DNA of 64,000 nt, taken from Toxonevra muliebris. Its lineage: Eukaryota > Arthropoda > Insecta > Diptera > Pallopteridae. This document shows, one piece after another, positions 1-10,214 of the stretch. The notes beneath the pieces are model-generated. The model searched no databases. It was given only the letters and a program-made list of their open reading frames with translations, and was not told the origin of the DNA. The translations under genes and the position numbers were made by a program. Numbering within the stretch: position 1 is the stretch's first letter; each line of letters starts with the position of its first letter. The stretch spans positions 19,805,224 to 19,869,223 of the forward strand of contig OY829330.1 in assembly GCA_963691655.1 (NCBI GenBank), written 5' to 3'.

Positions 1-1348
1 TCGCTCGCGGCTGATGATGGTAGAGACCTCCACCTCGACCACGGCTGAGTGCACTCTTTCCGTTGCTTTCGACTCGTCATTGCTAACTGCCTCTGGCTCG
101 GGATTCGAGGTGTCCTCTTCCGTGGCCCGTTTGTGCACCCCGTGCACCGTGACCTCACCAAACCGGTAGTTGATGACGCCCCCTGAAGTACGGATGGCTT
201 CAAACGACTGCTCATCCATACTTATCGTCAATAGCTGACCGTTTCCCTCCTCACGAGCTTTCAATACTCTTCAGAGGACAATACTTAAGCCCTCGTTTTG
301 AGCATCGACTAGCTCCAGTATCCGTTCGGACGTCTGACCTAAGCTCCTGGGGAAGAACACGGTCACCACGTGCGACTTGGGGACATCATCACCTGCACAT
401 GAAATAAGAGGGGGTCCATTCCAAGCCGTCAACACCGGGGCTACTCCTTTCAGCCATTCGGCCGACTGCACATCTTTGCAGTCGATGAGTAGATAACCCG
501 GCCTGAAATGGATACCCTCAAACTTCAGTTTGTGTGCCCATCCCTTTGCCACCTCCTCTAGGATGGCGTCTTCTAGGGCCGAAAGCTGCTCGGTTGACAA
601 TGTCACCTTGGGGTATTCCTTTGGTAACACTGCCATCCTAACGGCTTTCGCAACCCCCGCGTACGTCTTGCCGCACACTGCTTTGCCCGCAGACGAGCCT
701 GCCGCCGCCATATCCGTCCTCGGTTTCTTCGCCTCCTGTTTTTGCGGTGGAGTGATAACCGAGCTTCCCCTTTTCCTTTCGAGAGGTTCCTGGGAAGCGC
801 ATTCGGACGGCTTGGCTTTGTGCTCATCTGCCTTCTTCCTAGCCTCTGCGGGCTCAAGCCCCTGCTCCAGGTATCTAAGATACCACCTTGAACCTGCCCC
901 ACTAAGGCCTTTCCTTAGTGGGTCGTCCATACCACCTGGCTGCCCAATTGGTGGTATCTTCGTCACACGCCGCTTATGCTCTCTTGGGTAACCTTTCCCA
1001 GTGGATGTCCCCGTAGCATTAGCAACTGGTGCGAATGCACTAGCAGCCTTTGCTAGAAAGACATCCCGAGCGCTTACAGAAGTCACACCGACCGATGCAC
1101 TGGCCACTGAGACCTCTGTACGAGCTGTACTGGGTACGATGCCAGTCGCTTGTGCAGTTACCACGGTCGCTGGTGCTATTGCACTAGTTCCCGCGGCTAC
1201 TACACCAGCGTAAGCCATTGTAGAGGACTCAGGTATCGGTGCTAATGCACTGACAGCTGGCACCCCTACCTTGGCTTTACTGGTCACCGTGCGGTTACCC
1301 TCAGAGCTTAATCTCCGCGTAGGTGCAGTCACTGCCTGACACCTTACT
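1..1348 (-). pseudogene. LINE-1 ORF1, 3' part, end of the preceding array unit
   Basis: This is the Gag-like ORF1 of the LOA-like LINE, read on the minus strand and truncated at its N-terminus by the array junction at 1348. The C-terminal half matches the DUF4780-type domain found in ORF1 of insect LOA-like LINEs, with the pattern FRPGYLLIDC followed by a W-L-K stretch. An in-frame TGA at 271-273 splits that domain, and the frame continues beyond it down to the window edge. No CCHC knuckle is visible. The rest of this LINE copy lies outside the window. Confidence 0.85.
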
Positions 1349-2029
1349 TGGAGAAGAAATACATAACGGACTGCAATAAAGCTAAAATTCTAGACAACGA
1401 GATATTGGAAATTACTTAAAAAGATTTATATTAGAAAGCTTATACATAAAGATTTTGATGTTTAGTGCCCATATTGTTTCTGTATATTTATCTTATTTTC
1501 TTTTTTCGTATTTTCAATTTTCATAAAAAGACAAATTTTCTTGACCTTTTACATTATTTGTATGTAATGCAGGAGAAGTGAAATCCATTAATAATCATAT
1601 CTTGACAAAGTTTAAAAGTAGGTAAAAAAGTATAATTAACAATTAAATTCACGAAAAGTAACAAACTCCTAATATTGCCGCCGAAGCTGGGCGAAACCTT
1701 GAGTAACTGATAAAAAAATTTGTTTAATTTTTTGCATCTAAAAACATGATATAATAATATATAATAAAATTATTTTTACTTGTTTTGCTCCACAAGCGAA
1801 GTAGATTTAATACTGCTCATAAAATTCTAGTTTCGTAATTTTAGGTGCAATCGTCTTATACAGTAGTCCACTAAATAGAGCGCGATATTTAAATCTAGAT
1901 GGGCCTTAATATTTAATACACTTTTGCTCATAAAAGTACCATCTTCCAGTATTAAAAGGGGGAAGTACCTACAAAATATGGTCGTCCCATCACCCATTCC
2001 GATATGAATCGGAAAATGTGTAATTAACT
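1349..2029. other. AT-rich flank, no gene seen
   Basis: Start of the unit's flanking segment, directly after the junction with LINE ORF1. It is AT-rich, with only short random ORFs. The part near 1900-2029 may still belong to the decayed gene fragment that follows on the minus strand. Equivalent stretches are at 11602 and 21870. Confidence 0.6.
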
Positions 2030-2613
2030 AATTTAATACAAATACCTTACACTCGGTTGGAAAAAATTCAAAGATTTGAATGGTTAAATAATTGAATGTT
2101 TGTGGTGTTGCGAGAATTTTTTCGATAATATGGGTTGAGTTTTTTGTTGTTATTGTAAAAATTTAAAATTGCTGCACCTGTGTAAGCTCTTAGAAGTCCT
2201 AAAATAGAAAACTGCGTGAATGATTTTACAAACATTATTAATTTATGTTAATTATTACCTCATTTAGATCATCCACTGCATTGAAAAAACTTGAAGAAAG
2301 GGATGCATTTGATCCTGTTTGAGATGTTGAAACCTGACTTTCAACTCTATCGGCTCTTTGCCAATTGAGGATATTATGCTCGAAAATAATTCGTTGGCCA
2401 AATACATTTTTGGGTACTATCTCAAACATTTGGCTGGAAGTCAAATATTTTAGGTTCTCTCTGGTAATGCCGTGTTCTGAAGGAAATGAAAATAAAATCA
2501 TTAAAAATGTATCTAATGCATACGGGCAATATTGTACCCATAAATAAATCGTAAAAAATTTCGCCCCTAAGTTTGCTTAGAATGGCATGAAATTCATCAT
2601 TAATTTTTTCCAT
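2030..2613 (-). pseudogene. Spliced SAM-like domain gene fragment (unit A)
   Basis: The minus strand shows a split reading frame with fly-sized introns. Exon 1 (2613-2538) ends at a GT donor. A 61-nt intron ends at a TTCCTTCAG acceptor, and exon 2 (2476-2259) rejoins in frame. A second 60-nt intron (2258-2199) leads to a third exon, but there the frame hits TAA unless one base is restored. Exons 1-2 resemble the SAM-like segment of uncharacterised insect proteins: a short helix, then GITRENLKYLT, then IVPK and a basic R-I-I-F stretch. Later codons also resemble that family but contain stops. I infer a dead gene or pseudogene trapped in the flank and copied with the array. Function unknown. 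Confidence 0.5.
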
Positions 2614-3920
2614 AACAATTTTCAGGAACTAGAAAAAAAAATAATAAATAACCAACTTATATAACCTTACAACATAAAGCCTAATAGAGCATCGTGACAG
2701 TGGCAGGCTCAGTAAAAACAAAATCAGCTATTCACTGCCAGTAAATTTAGAAATGGACCTAACCGAAGCAGCGCTGCAAACTGCTACTGCTTTGCTGTCA
2801 TGACGCGCTATTGTAGTTTAGGCTTAAGACATATGCAACATAATTTGTTGTCTTTTTAAACAAAAAATAAATGCATACTTAATTAAAATATTTGCATAAC
2901 TTTATAGAAATGCAAACTTTCTAAACACAATTGTTTAACAAATGAATCACAGTTTGCGACATAGAAGCATAATTGTATAATTCTTTTTATGCATTTGCCC
3001 ACTGTTACATCAGATTGTTTAAATAAATGAATATTTTAAATTGAAATGAAATTGAATTATGTATATTGTATTTTTTGAAATTGAGAAGTACTTATGTAAG
3101 TTAACACATAGAAAATTAAAATAAAAAAATCAAACTTAAGCAATTGCATCGCACATGCATCCGGTGCAAAGCAATCGCTTAACTTCATAAAACTCATATT
3201 TCATATTAAAGTCATAACGTAGCCAGACTCAATTCCAAGAAAGAGCTGAGCTACGTTCCCACAGCGTTAGCAACTACAGCGCACAGATAACTAGTGCAGT
3301 GTAGTTGCTTTTGCTAAAAAATTCTGACGCTGCGTCTGGCAGCGAGCAGCGCCAATTTCTGCGCTAGGCGGTTGCTAGCTTTAAGAATATTAAAATTGCC
3401 TTCTTTGTAAAAAATTTCGAAAAATAAAATCAGTCGTTGCAAGCACGCATATATAAACATATTTTTAACTAATTTGTACATTAAAATTAATGTAATTGAA
3501 TTATTTAAAAAGTGTGAGACTAAGTTAAAGTTTAATCTGTTACAATTATTTTTAAAGTGAAATAACACCAGTTATTATGTTACATATGTACTTCGTCAAT
3601 TTAACAGTTAATTATACTTATTAAAACTAGTATAAATAGATGTGAATAGCAATAAAAACATGTACTAAAAATAGTAATCGCTCGCGTTACTGTCGATATA
3701 TTTATGGTTTCACAAAAAATATTATGAATTTTCACACAAACTGAAAATTTTAAAAATTATATAGCACTTATGTTTTGTTTAAATTTCACTTAATTTTTTT
3801 ATTTTAACAATAGCCACATTACATTAATAACAGCTTAACTTTCTTTAATTTTTTCACAATATTAAACTCACTTTATTTTTCCACCTTCACTTCTTCACAA
3901 TATAAAATTCACTTTATTTT
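2614..3920. other. AT-rich flank of unit A, nothing recognised
   Basis: This is AT-rich sequence without supportable ORFs. Near 3230-3360 it is locally GC-richer, with short inverted words (AACGTAGC with GCTACGTT; GTTGC with GCAAC around an ACTAGTGCA core). That could be an old promoter or small repeat, but I cannot classify it. Equivalents lie at 12867-14173 and 23135-24441. Confidence 0.5.
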
Positions 3921-3930
3921 TTCACTACTT

Positions 3931-4243
3931 TGACGACCTCGATAGCCTAGTGGATAGTGCACTAGACTTTCATCTAGGAGGTTCGGGTTCGATTCCCGTC
4001 TTCGTCTGGTGGTTAATTTTCATTACTTTCTTATATTCACTATCAATATGAAGTGTATGAGAATTATAAGATAGTGTACAAGTACACACATTGGTTGGTA
4101 ATGGCAAAACCACCAAGCCGATAAAAAATTGCCACACCGCCGTTCGGAATCGGCGTTAAACTGTAGGTCAAACTATGTGGTATCACAATGGGCCGTTCAG
4201 GCCTAAGTGTGTCTCTCGATAGCCACTCCAACCTAACCTAACC
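3931..4243 (+). mobile_element. tRNA-derived SINE (unit A)
   Basis: A 313-bp SINE flanked by a perfect 10-bp target-site duplication TTCACTACTT (3921-3930 and 4244-4253). The head looks like a tRNA: A box TAGCCTAGTGG at 3943-3953 and B box GGTTCGATTCC at 3986-3996, both matching Pol III internal-promoter consensus. The acceptor and anticodon stems pair poorly, so it is not a working tRNA gene. A ~210-bp unrelated body follows. The 3' end is a short (AACCT)n tail, the same tail that ends LINE-2 near 48579, which suggests a LINE partner of that type mobilised it. Confidence 0.9.
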
Positions 4244-4468
4244 TTCACTACTTAAAATATTCCATGCAACCGCACGCGTTTCAGAACAAAAATCAACAGC
4301 GCTTCTGATCAAGCAAGAACAACAACAACAAAATGCGAACAACGGACAAAATCATAGTTTTTCCCGTTATGTTTACAAATATCCTTTTGACGCTCTTGTT
4401 GGGGTTGCCAACATGAGAGAAATTCGTTATCCACTGGTAGAAAATCCGATTTAACTATAATGATCCAG

Positions 4469-4767
4469 ACACATTGACGACAGCAACTACACGACTACGA
4501 AATTTTGTCGGCTACAACTGTCTATTGTAGTCAGCTACTAAACACAATGGAAGTCGCACCACCTGCAGCAAACACAGCCAAAACAATAAAAGCAAACTCT
4601 CCTCTCTCCGTCGCTTGTCAAATTAGAAATATATTTAAAATTGGCTACAGCCACAATTGTGGTTGGTGGTCATGTGGTCGTGCCGTCGCCAAAATAATCG
4701 TCTCCATAAGAACATGTTGTTTTTTAATTTGACAGATGTAGTCGTGTAGCTGCCGTCGTCAATGTGT
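4469..4767. mobile_element. 299-bp MITE-like inverted-repeat element (unit A)
   Basis: The ends are inverted repeats of about 30 bp: the left begins ACACATTGACGACAGC, and the reverse complement of the right begins ACACATTGACGACGGC; both run to CTACACGACTAC. Internal sequence is non-coding. The 75-aa ORF inside it has no recognisable similarity. I could not find a convincing target-site duplication, so the superfamily is undetermined. Confidence 0.7.
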
Positions 4768-5581
4768 ATGGTGTATAAGTTCGCTGTTAAGAATTGTAAA
4801 ATTAGACCATTATTTTTGGGAATAAAAAGTTAAATATTTTTTCGTAAGTATTCTGGTTATTTCTGAATGAAGTAGTCAAGCAGACAAAATAAGTAATGAA
4901 CTCTTGAACCAAAAATTGGCATCCTGTGTTAATGAAAAGAAAACGAATAATTTGCAACGATATATTTCCTTTCACTGTTGTTGTTCTGATCTCTTTCACT
5001 CTTACTGTCGCTCACAATAAAATTTTAAGAAAATCTACTTACACCAAGGAAAAATTTTACTCACGCTAATGAAAAATACCTCCTACGGTTGAATAAATGA
5101 GGAAGCAATTTCACAGTTAAAATTGATAGTTATTTAACAGTTACAAATTAAGGAAAAATTTTTACTTCGTATAACGAAACGAACTCATTACTTTAAGGAT
5201 ATTTTTCATAGAGGTTAGGAAAAACACTTTAGCTAAGGAAAACAATTTAAGGAACTCGTTTTCTTAGATTTTGTAGTCTTTTTTTTAGTGTGCATATAGA
5301 TAAATTGAATTACGAAGCTCTTGTTCATAACTGAATCTTTATTGGAAAATATAAACCTTAAATACAGAATTCTTCTCCTACTTATTCTTTTACTTATAGT
5401 TTACTTATAGTTTACTTATTCTTAATTTTCTTAATCTATAATTATATGCATACACATTTATATACAAGTTATCGTAATTTAGTTTTTGATAAAATAAAAA
5501 ATAAAATGTCTTGCTGTCACTTTATTACTTTATTTTCTTAAATATATATTTTGTATTATACTTTACTTAATTCTAGGAATT
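4768..5581. other. AT-rich flank before the copia LTR (unit A)
   Basis: There is no supportable gene. It contains a short tandem of a CTTATAGTTTA word near 5393-5415. It ends at the 5-bp copia target site ATAAG (5582-5586). A sequence around 5290-5560 looks LTR-like (a TTTATTGG word, AT-rich tail), but I found no partner. Equivalents are 15021-15834 and 25289-26102. Confidence 0.45.
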
Positions 5582-5586
5582 ATAAG

Positions 5587-5833
5587 TATTAAAACACAGA
5601 GCCTTTAAATTCAGTAATAAGGTTTATTGAGTTCAAAGATTATAGTTAGTAGATTAAATAGTAAAGCACAGAAGTATACGCAAGTGTGTTGCGTATGCGA
5701 GATCAGAAGCTACTGAAAATAGTTTGACATATCGATTAGGATTTAACCAAGAGAATAAGAACAAATGCTAAATACAGAGTTGTATGTAATGTTACTTTAA
5801 GGAATGTAGTCGAACTACTTTGCTGCTCTAACA
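5587..5833 (-). repeat. Copia 3' LTR (unit A)
   Basis: A 247-bp LTR read on the minus strand, beginning TGTTAGAGCAGC and ending TTTTAATA. Next to it, at 5834-5842, is a polypurine tract (sense strand GAGGGGTGG), as expected immediately upstream of a 3' LTR. It is preceded on the plus strand by the target duplication ATAAG (5582-5586). The matching 5' LTR is at 43599-43845. Confidence 0.9.
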
Positions 5834-6397
5834 CCACCCCTCGATGTGGTGAGACTACACTTAATCGCTGTACGGGTCTGCAACGCCTAATGTTTTTGAA
5901 CATCTATGGTGCTTTTCGCCACTTAGGCCTTTTGTTAGAACATCCGTAGGCATATCTTCAGTCAGCATATATACTAGTGCGATCTTGCTGCTTTGATCAC
6001 AATCTTTCACGAAGTGGTGGCGTACGTCAATGTGCTTTGTACGTGGGCGATATCCTAAGCACTGAATCAGCTTTTGCGCGCTTTGGCTATCGTTGAATAA
6101 CGTAACTCCATTGCATGATGTACTCAAGTCACTTAGTAAACTTTGAAGATATAGTGCTTTTTTCGTCGCCTCAGATATAGCCATGTATTCGGCTTCAGTG
6201 CTGAATAACGCGACAGTACGTTGTTTTCGCGCTTCCCAGCTGATTGCTGCACCTGCCAGTATGAATGCGTAGCGGCTGTATGATATTATATCAGTTACGT
6301 TGGCGCCCCAGTCTACGTCAACCACTCCATACAGCTCTTTGTTGTTTTTCGTATACTGCAAACCATCACCCATAGCTCCTTGTAAGTATCGCAGTAT
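5834..6397 (-). pseudogene. Copia pol 3' end: RNase H fragment (unit A)
   Basis: The minus-strand frame (stop at 5861-5863) encodes the C-terminal RNase H domain of a copia-type polyprotein. It has STEAEYMA, typical of the copia family (E near residue 60), and a C-terminal VDVLTKGL-like region. The 5' side continues in frame to 6397, where the LINE-1 insertion interrupts it; the other half lies at 32809. Within 6262-6318 this copy differs from units B and C at about seven sites, changing EADWGAN to DVDWGAN and GYAF to RYAF. It also carries a 6-nt insertion near 5880. TSD of LINE-1 at 6388-6397. Confidence 0.9.
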
Positions 6398-6483
6398 TGT
6401 ATTGTATTATAGAGGTTTCTGTCGTTGTACCGCGACCTATAAGATCTATTGTATGTCCCTCTTTTCTATCTAGTCTAATCTCC

Positions 6484-9400
6484 CTAGAGTACCTCATCCA
6501 GTCCAGTCTCCCTCAAGAATTTGAGTATTGCGCCCGGAGCTATGGATGCTAGTTCTGTACTGGGCACTTGGTGCAAGCCCAGACATTTCCTTCTTTTGTG
6601 GATCAGTGCTCCACATTGAGCTAAAATATGTTCTGATGATTCGTCTTCCTCATTACAAAACCTACAAATTAAACTTTGCCCAACCCCTATCTTGCAAAGG
6701 TGTTCTCTGAGCCCGCAATGCCCAGTCAGAATACCAGCTTATATGCGCAAACTGTTTTTGTTGAGACCAAAGCAGAATGCGTATCTACTCTTATTATAAT
6801 TACATAAAAGCGCTTTGGATTGCCTCAGTCCCGTAAGATTGGTAAAGAGTTCTTGCCTCTTGTTCCTCTCTTCTTGCCTGAGTAATTCCCTGATTACGCT
6901 ATCTCCTATTCCACAGAAGGGTTCAGGTCCCACGAAAGTGGTTGCTGCTCCCTTTCTTGCAAGCTCGTCTGCCTGCTCATTACCCTCAATTCCTGCGTGT
7001 CCAGGAACCCAACATAGAGCGACTTTGTTGTTATTGCCCAGTTGATTGAGCTTGCTCAAACAGTCCCACACCAACTTAAAGGTGATCCCAAAGGAACATA
7101 ATGCTCGAATGGCTGCTTGGCTGTCCGACATGATAGCGATATCTTGCCGTTTGTAGTGTCTATCCAGGTTGAATTGCACACATGTGCTAATTGCATGAAT
7201 TTCAGCTTGAAAGATGCTAGGATACTTCCCCATCGGCTCAGAGTGTTTGATTCTTGGCCCAAATACTCCTGCCCCAGTTCCATTCTCGGTACGTGACCCA
7301 TCTGCATACCACTTAATTGTATGTTCTTTGAGTGTGTAGTTATGCTCTACACCCTCCCATTCGTTCTTACTACTAAGTTTTGCAACGAAGTGTTTCTCAA
7401 AACTATACTGTTCTTCCATTCTGTCCTGGGGACAGTCCAAGAGATAGTTGTCTTTCGCCGGGTTATCTCGGTCTCCAAGCCCTATAGATCTCCTCGTCAA
7501 CCTTTTATTTCTTGTTCCTCTTACGATTGCTGCCTTGGAAGCACTCTCTATCACGAGGTGTAATGGAGTGAGCTCCAATAGTACCTCTAGTGCAGCAGTC
7601 GGACATGTTCTCATCGCTCCTGTTATACAGATACATGCCAACCTTTCAACTTTCCCCAATTTAGCTTTCGCTGTTTTTAGTTGAGTTCTCCTTGCCCACG
7701 CTAATGCTCCATATGTAATGATTGGCCTTACCATAATTGTGTACATCCAGCGCAGTACACTTGGTTTACATCCCCAAGTTTTCCCTGCTAGCCTTCTGCA
7801 TACCATTAGAGCGCGAGTGGCTTTACTTGTCACTGCCTCAACATGCGCATTCTATGTGAGTTTACTATCTAATACTAAGCCCAGATACTTTACCTCTTGC
7901 TTTTGTTCAATAATCTCCCCAGCTAGTGATATCGGTTTCCAGCGCGGGAGTGATCTTTTCCTGGTAAATGGAACTATAGTGGTCTTTGCAGGGTTAATAT
8001 TTAGCCCTACCGACCTGCACCATCTCCTAGTAATACCTAGCCCTCTTTGTATAATGTCACACAGAGTTTCTTCAAATTTCCCTCTGGCTACGAGGACTAT
8101 ATCGTCCGTATACACTTGACAGTCTATGCCCGCCTCGGAGAGTTTCATTAAAAGTTCGTCTACTACCAGGCTCCACATTAGAGGTGATAATACTCCTCCC
8201 TGTGGACATCCTCTGGTTGTGCTGACTGATATGGTACCTAGCCCTATTTCCATCTCAGTTGTTCTAGAGGAGAGCATTTCTGACATCCATCTAGATGTTG
8301 TGTTATCTACTCCTCTTCGCCTTAGAGAGTTATTGACAGCCTCGTGTGAGGTGTTGTCGAAAGCTCCTTCTATATCCAGGAAAGCACATACTGCTACTTC
8401 TTTCACATCTAGTGCCCCTTGAATCTTCCCCGCTAAGTCATGCAGAGCTGTCTCGGTAGACCTGCCTGCTCTATATGCATGCTGATTGGGGTGCAATGGA
8501 TTTGTGTCTAAGACTTTACATCGTATAAAGTTGTCAACTACCTTTTCAAGTGTTTTCAACATAAACGATGTTAAGCTTATAGGTCTGAAGGACTTAGGGT
8601 TAGTGGTATCTTTTTTGCCCACTTTTGGTATAAATACCACCTTTGCCCTTCGCCAAGCTGAGGCTACTTCTCCCTATATTAATAAGGAATGGCAATATTT
8701 CCTTTATGCCCTTCTGTAATAGAGCAGGAAATATGCCGTCAAGACCAGGTGATTTAAATGGTTGAAAAGTGTGTAACGCCCATTCCAATCTAGGCGCAGA
8801 GCATATTCTGCTGCTACCTTCCTGTCTACTCTGTTTATTCTTCTAGGCTGCTCCTCTGAATTCCTGCTATCTAACCCAACACTTCCAAGGAAGTGTGTTG
8901 CTAGAAGCAATTCTGCTCTTTCCTTTTCATTACAGGTGAAGCTGCCATCTGATTTCTTCAGCGCCATTCTCATGTCCTGCCCTGCTTTTTCAAAGGTTTT
9001 ATATATCCTTGATGCAGCAGGTAGAGATGAGATATTGTCGCAGAAGTTCCTAAAGCTAGTTGTTTTAGCCTTCCTAATTTCTTTATTATATTCTGTTAGT
9101 TTATCCCTATAAGCTTGCCATTGTCCGCTCCGTTTTGCTCCATTATGGAGCCTACGTACTTCGGTTCTAATGTCACTTAGGGTACTATTCCACCATATGT
9201 CGTCCTTTCCTAGACTTTCCGCTTTTTCCGGGCAGCTGCCCTCGAAAGCATCTAGTATTGCTTCGTTAAGTTCATTTACGGAATGTTCGAGCTCATGATG
9301 ATTTTTTATCATCTTGCACGATTTAATACCTTCTAAGTTACACTTAAGTACTTTTATGTATTCTGTCCAGTTTGTTTTCCTGGGATTTCTAAAGGACGGT

Positions 9401-10101
9401 ATTTCGGTACTTGTGCCCTCTAGGAGGAACTCTATGATTTTATGATCAGAGAGTGAGTCCTCTTTGGATACCCTCCAGTTCTTGACTAGTCCTACTATAT
9501 TTGGACTGCATACTGTTATGTCTAATACTTCTTTCCTAACTCTAGTAACAAACGTAGGTTTATTCCCTACATTTAATATTTCTAGATTAGCGGATAAGAT
9601 AAATTCTAAAAGGTACTCATCTCTGCTGTTGCCGTTTGTGCTGCCCCATATGGTACTATGAGCGTTCGCATCGCATCCAAGGAGAAGCGGCAGTCTGTGC
9701 CTGTTGCAATACTCCACCAGTTGCCTCACTTCTGGCGGCGGTGGTGACGACTCCTTCCCCGGAAAATATGCCGATGCCACTACTATGGCGCGTTTGCTGC
9801 CCTCGATGTTAAGGTGGGCTTGAATTGGAACTAAGTCCCGCGTCATGAATTCTGTAAGACAAACATAATTAATGTTGTTTCTAATTAGAATACAGGCCCT
9901 TGGATTATCCTGCCTGTTATCCCAAATTACCTTGCCGTTTTTACAGGCCATTCCTCTGATTGCACTTTGGTAGTGCCAGGGTTCTTGGATCAGTATCAGG
10001 CCCAGGTTAAATTTTGAAAATGTCCTTGCAATCAACGCCGAGGCGACTCTTGCGTGGTGAACGTTAACCTGGGCACATTTGATGCCTGTTCCACTGCTCA
10101 T
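6484..10101 (-). pseudogene. LINE-1 ORF2 copy A (endonuclease-RT-RNase H), multiply broken
   Basis: The endonuclease reads from 10101 (MSSGTGIKC) with a QEPW motif, GCDANAHS and SDHKIIEF. The RT has FRPISLTSFMLK, FLDIEGAFDN and the YTDD box (catalytic aspartates present). The RNase H has YADGS, SDSQAA and WVPGHAGIEGNEQAD. Lesions: loss of one T near 8810 and of 20 nt near 8661 (both private to A), an in-frame TAG at 7852-7854 and an in-frame TAA at 6739-6741 (both shared with B and C). Past the TAA the frame continues through a zinc motif (C-x2-C, then H-x4-C) to a natural TAG at 6484-6486. Non-functional. Confidence 0.9.
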
Positions 10102-10214
10102 AGAGCTTACTTAGCAGGGCTTTTGCCCCTACTACTGCACTCAACAACATCCTTTCTTCCTCCTCATCTATGGGGCAGTCCATATTGAGGAGGGAGAGGT
10201 CGATACCCTCAACT

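Noticed and set aside
530..991. 153-aa plus-strand ORF (repeated at 10783, 21051)
   Set aside because: Antisense shadow of LINE-1 ORF1; open only because of the GC-rich sense frame.
3314..3568. 84-aa ORF in each unit flank
   Set aside because: AT-rich composition, no recognisable domain; equally conserved only because the unit is copied.
3932..4009. Functional tRNA gene
   Set aside because: A and B boxes are good, but acceptor and anticodon stems pair badly, and a TSD-flanked body with a pentamer tail follows, so it is a SINE head.
4505..4732. 75-aa ORF inside the 299-bp MITE
   Set aside because: Lies within an inverted-repeat element and has no similarity or start context.
5290..5560. Possible solo LTR in the unit flank
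   Set aside because: LTR-like composition but no partner, no TG...CA limits and no target duplication found.
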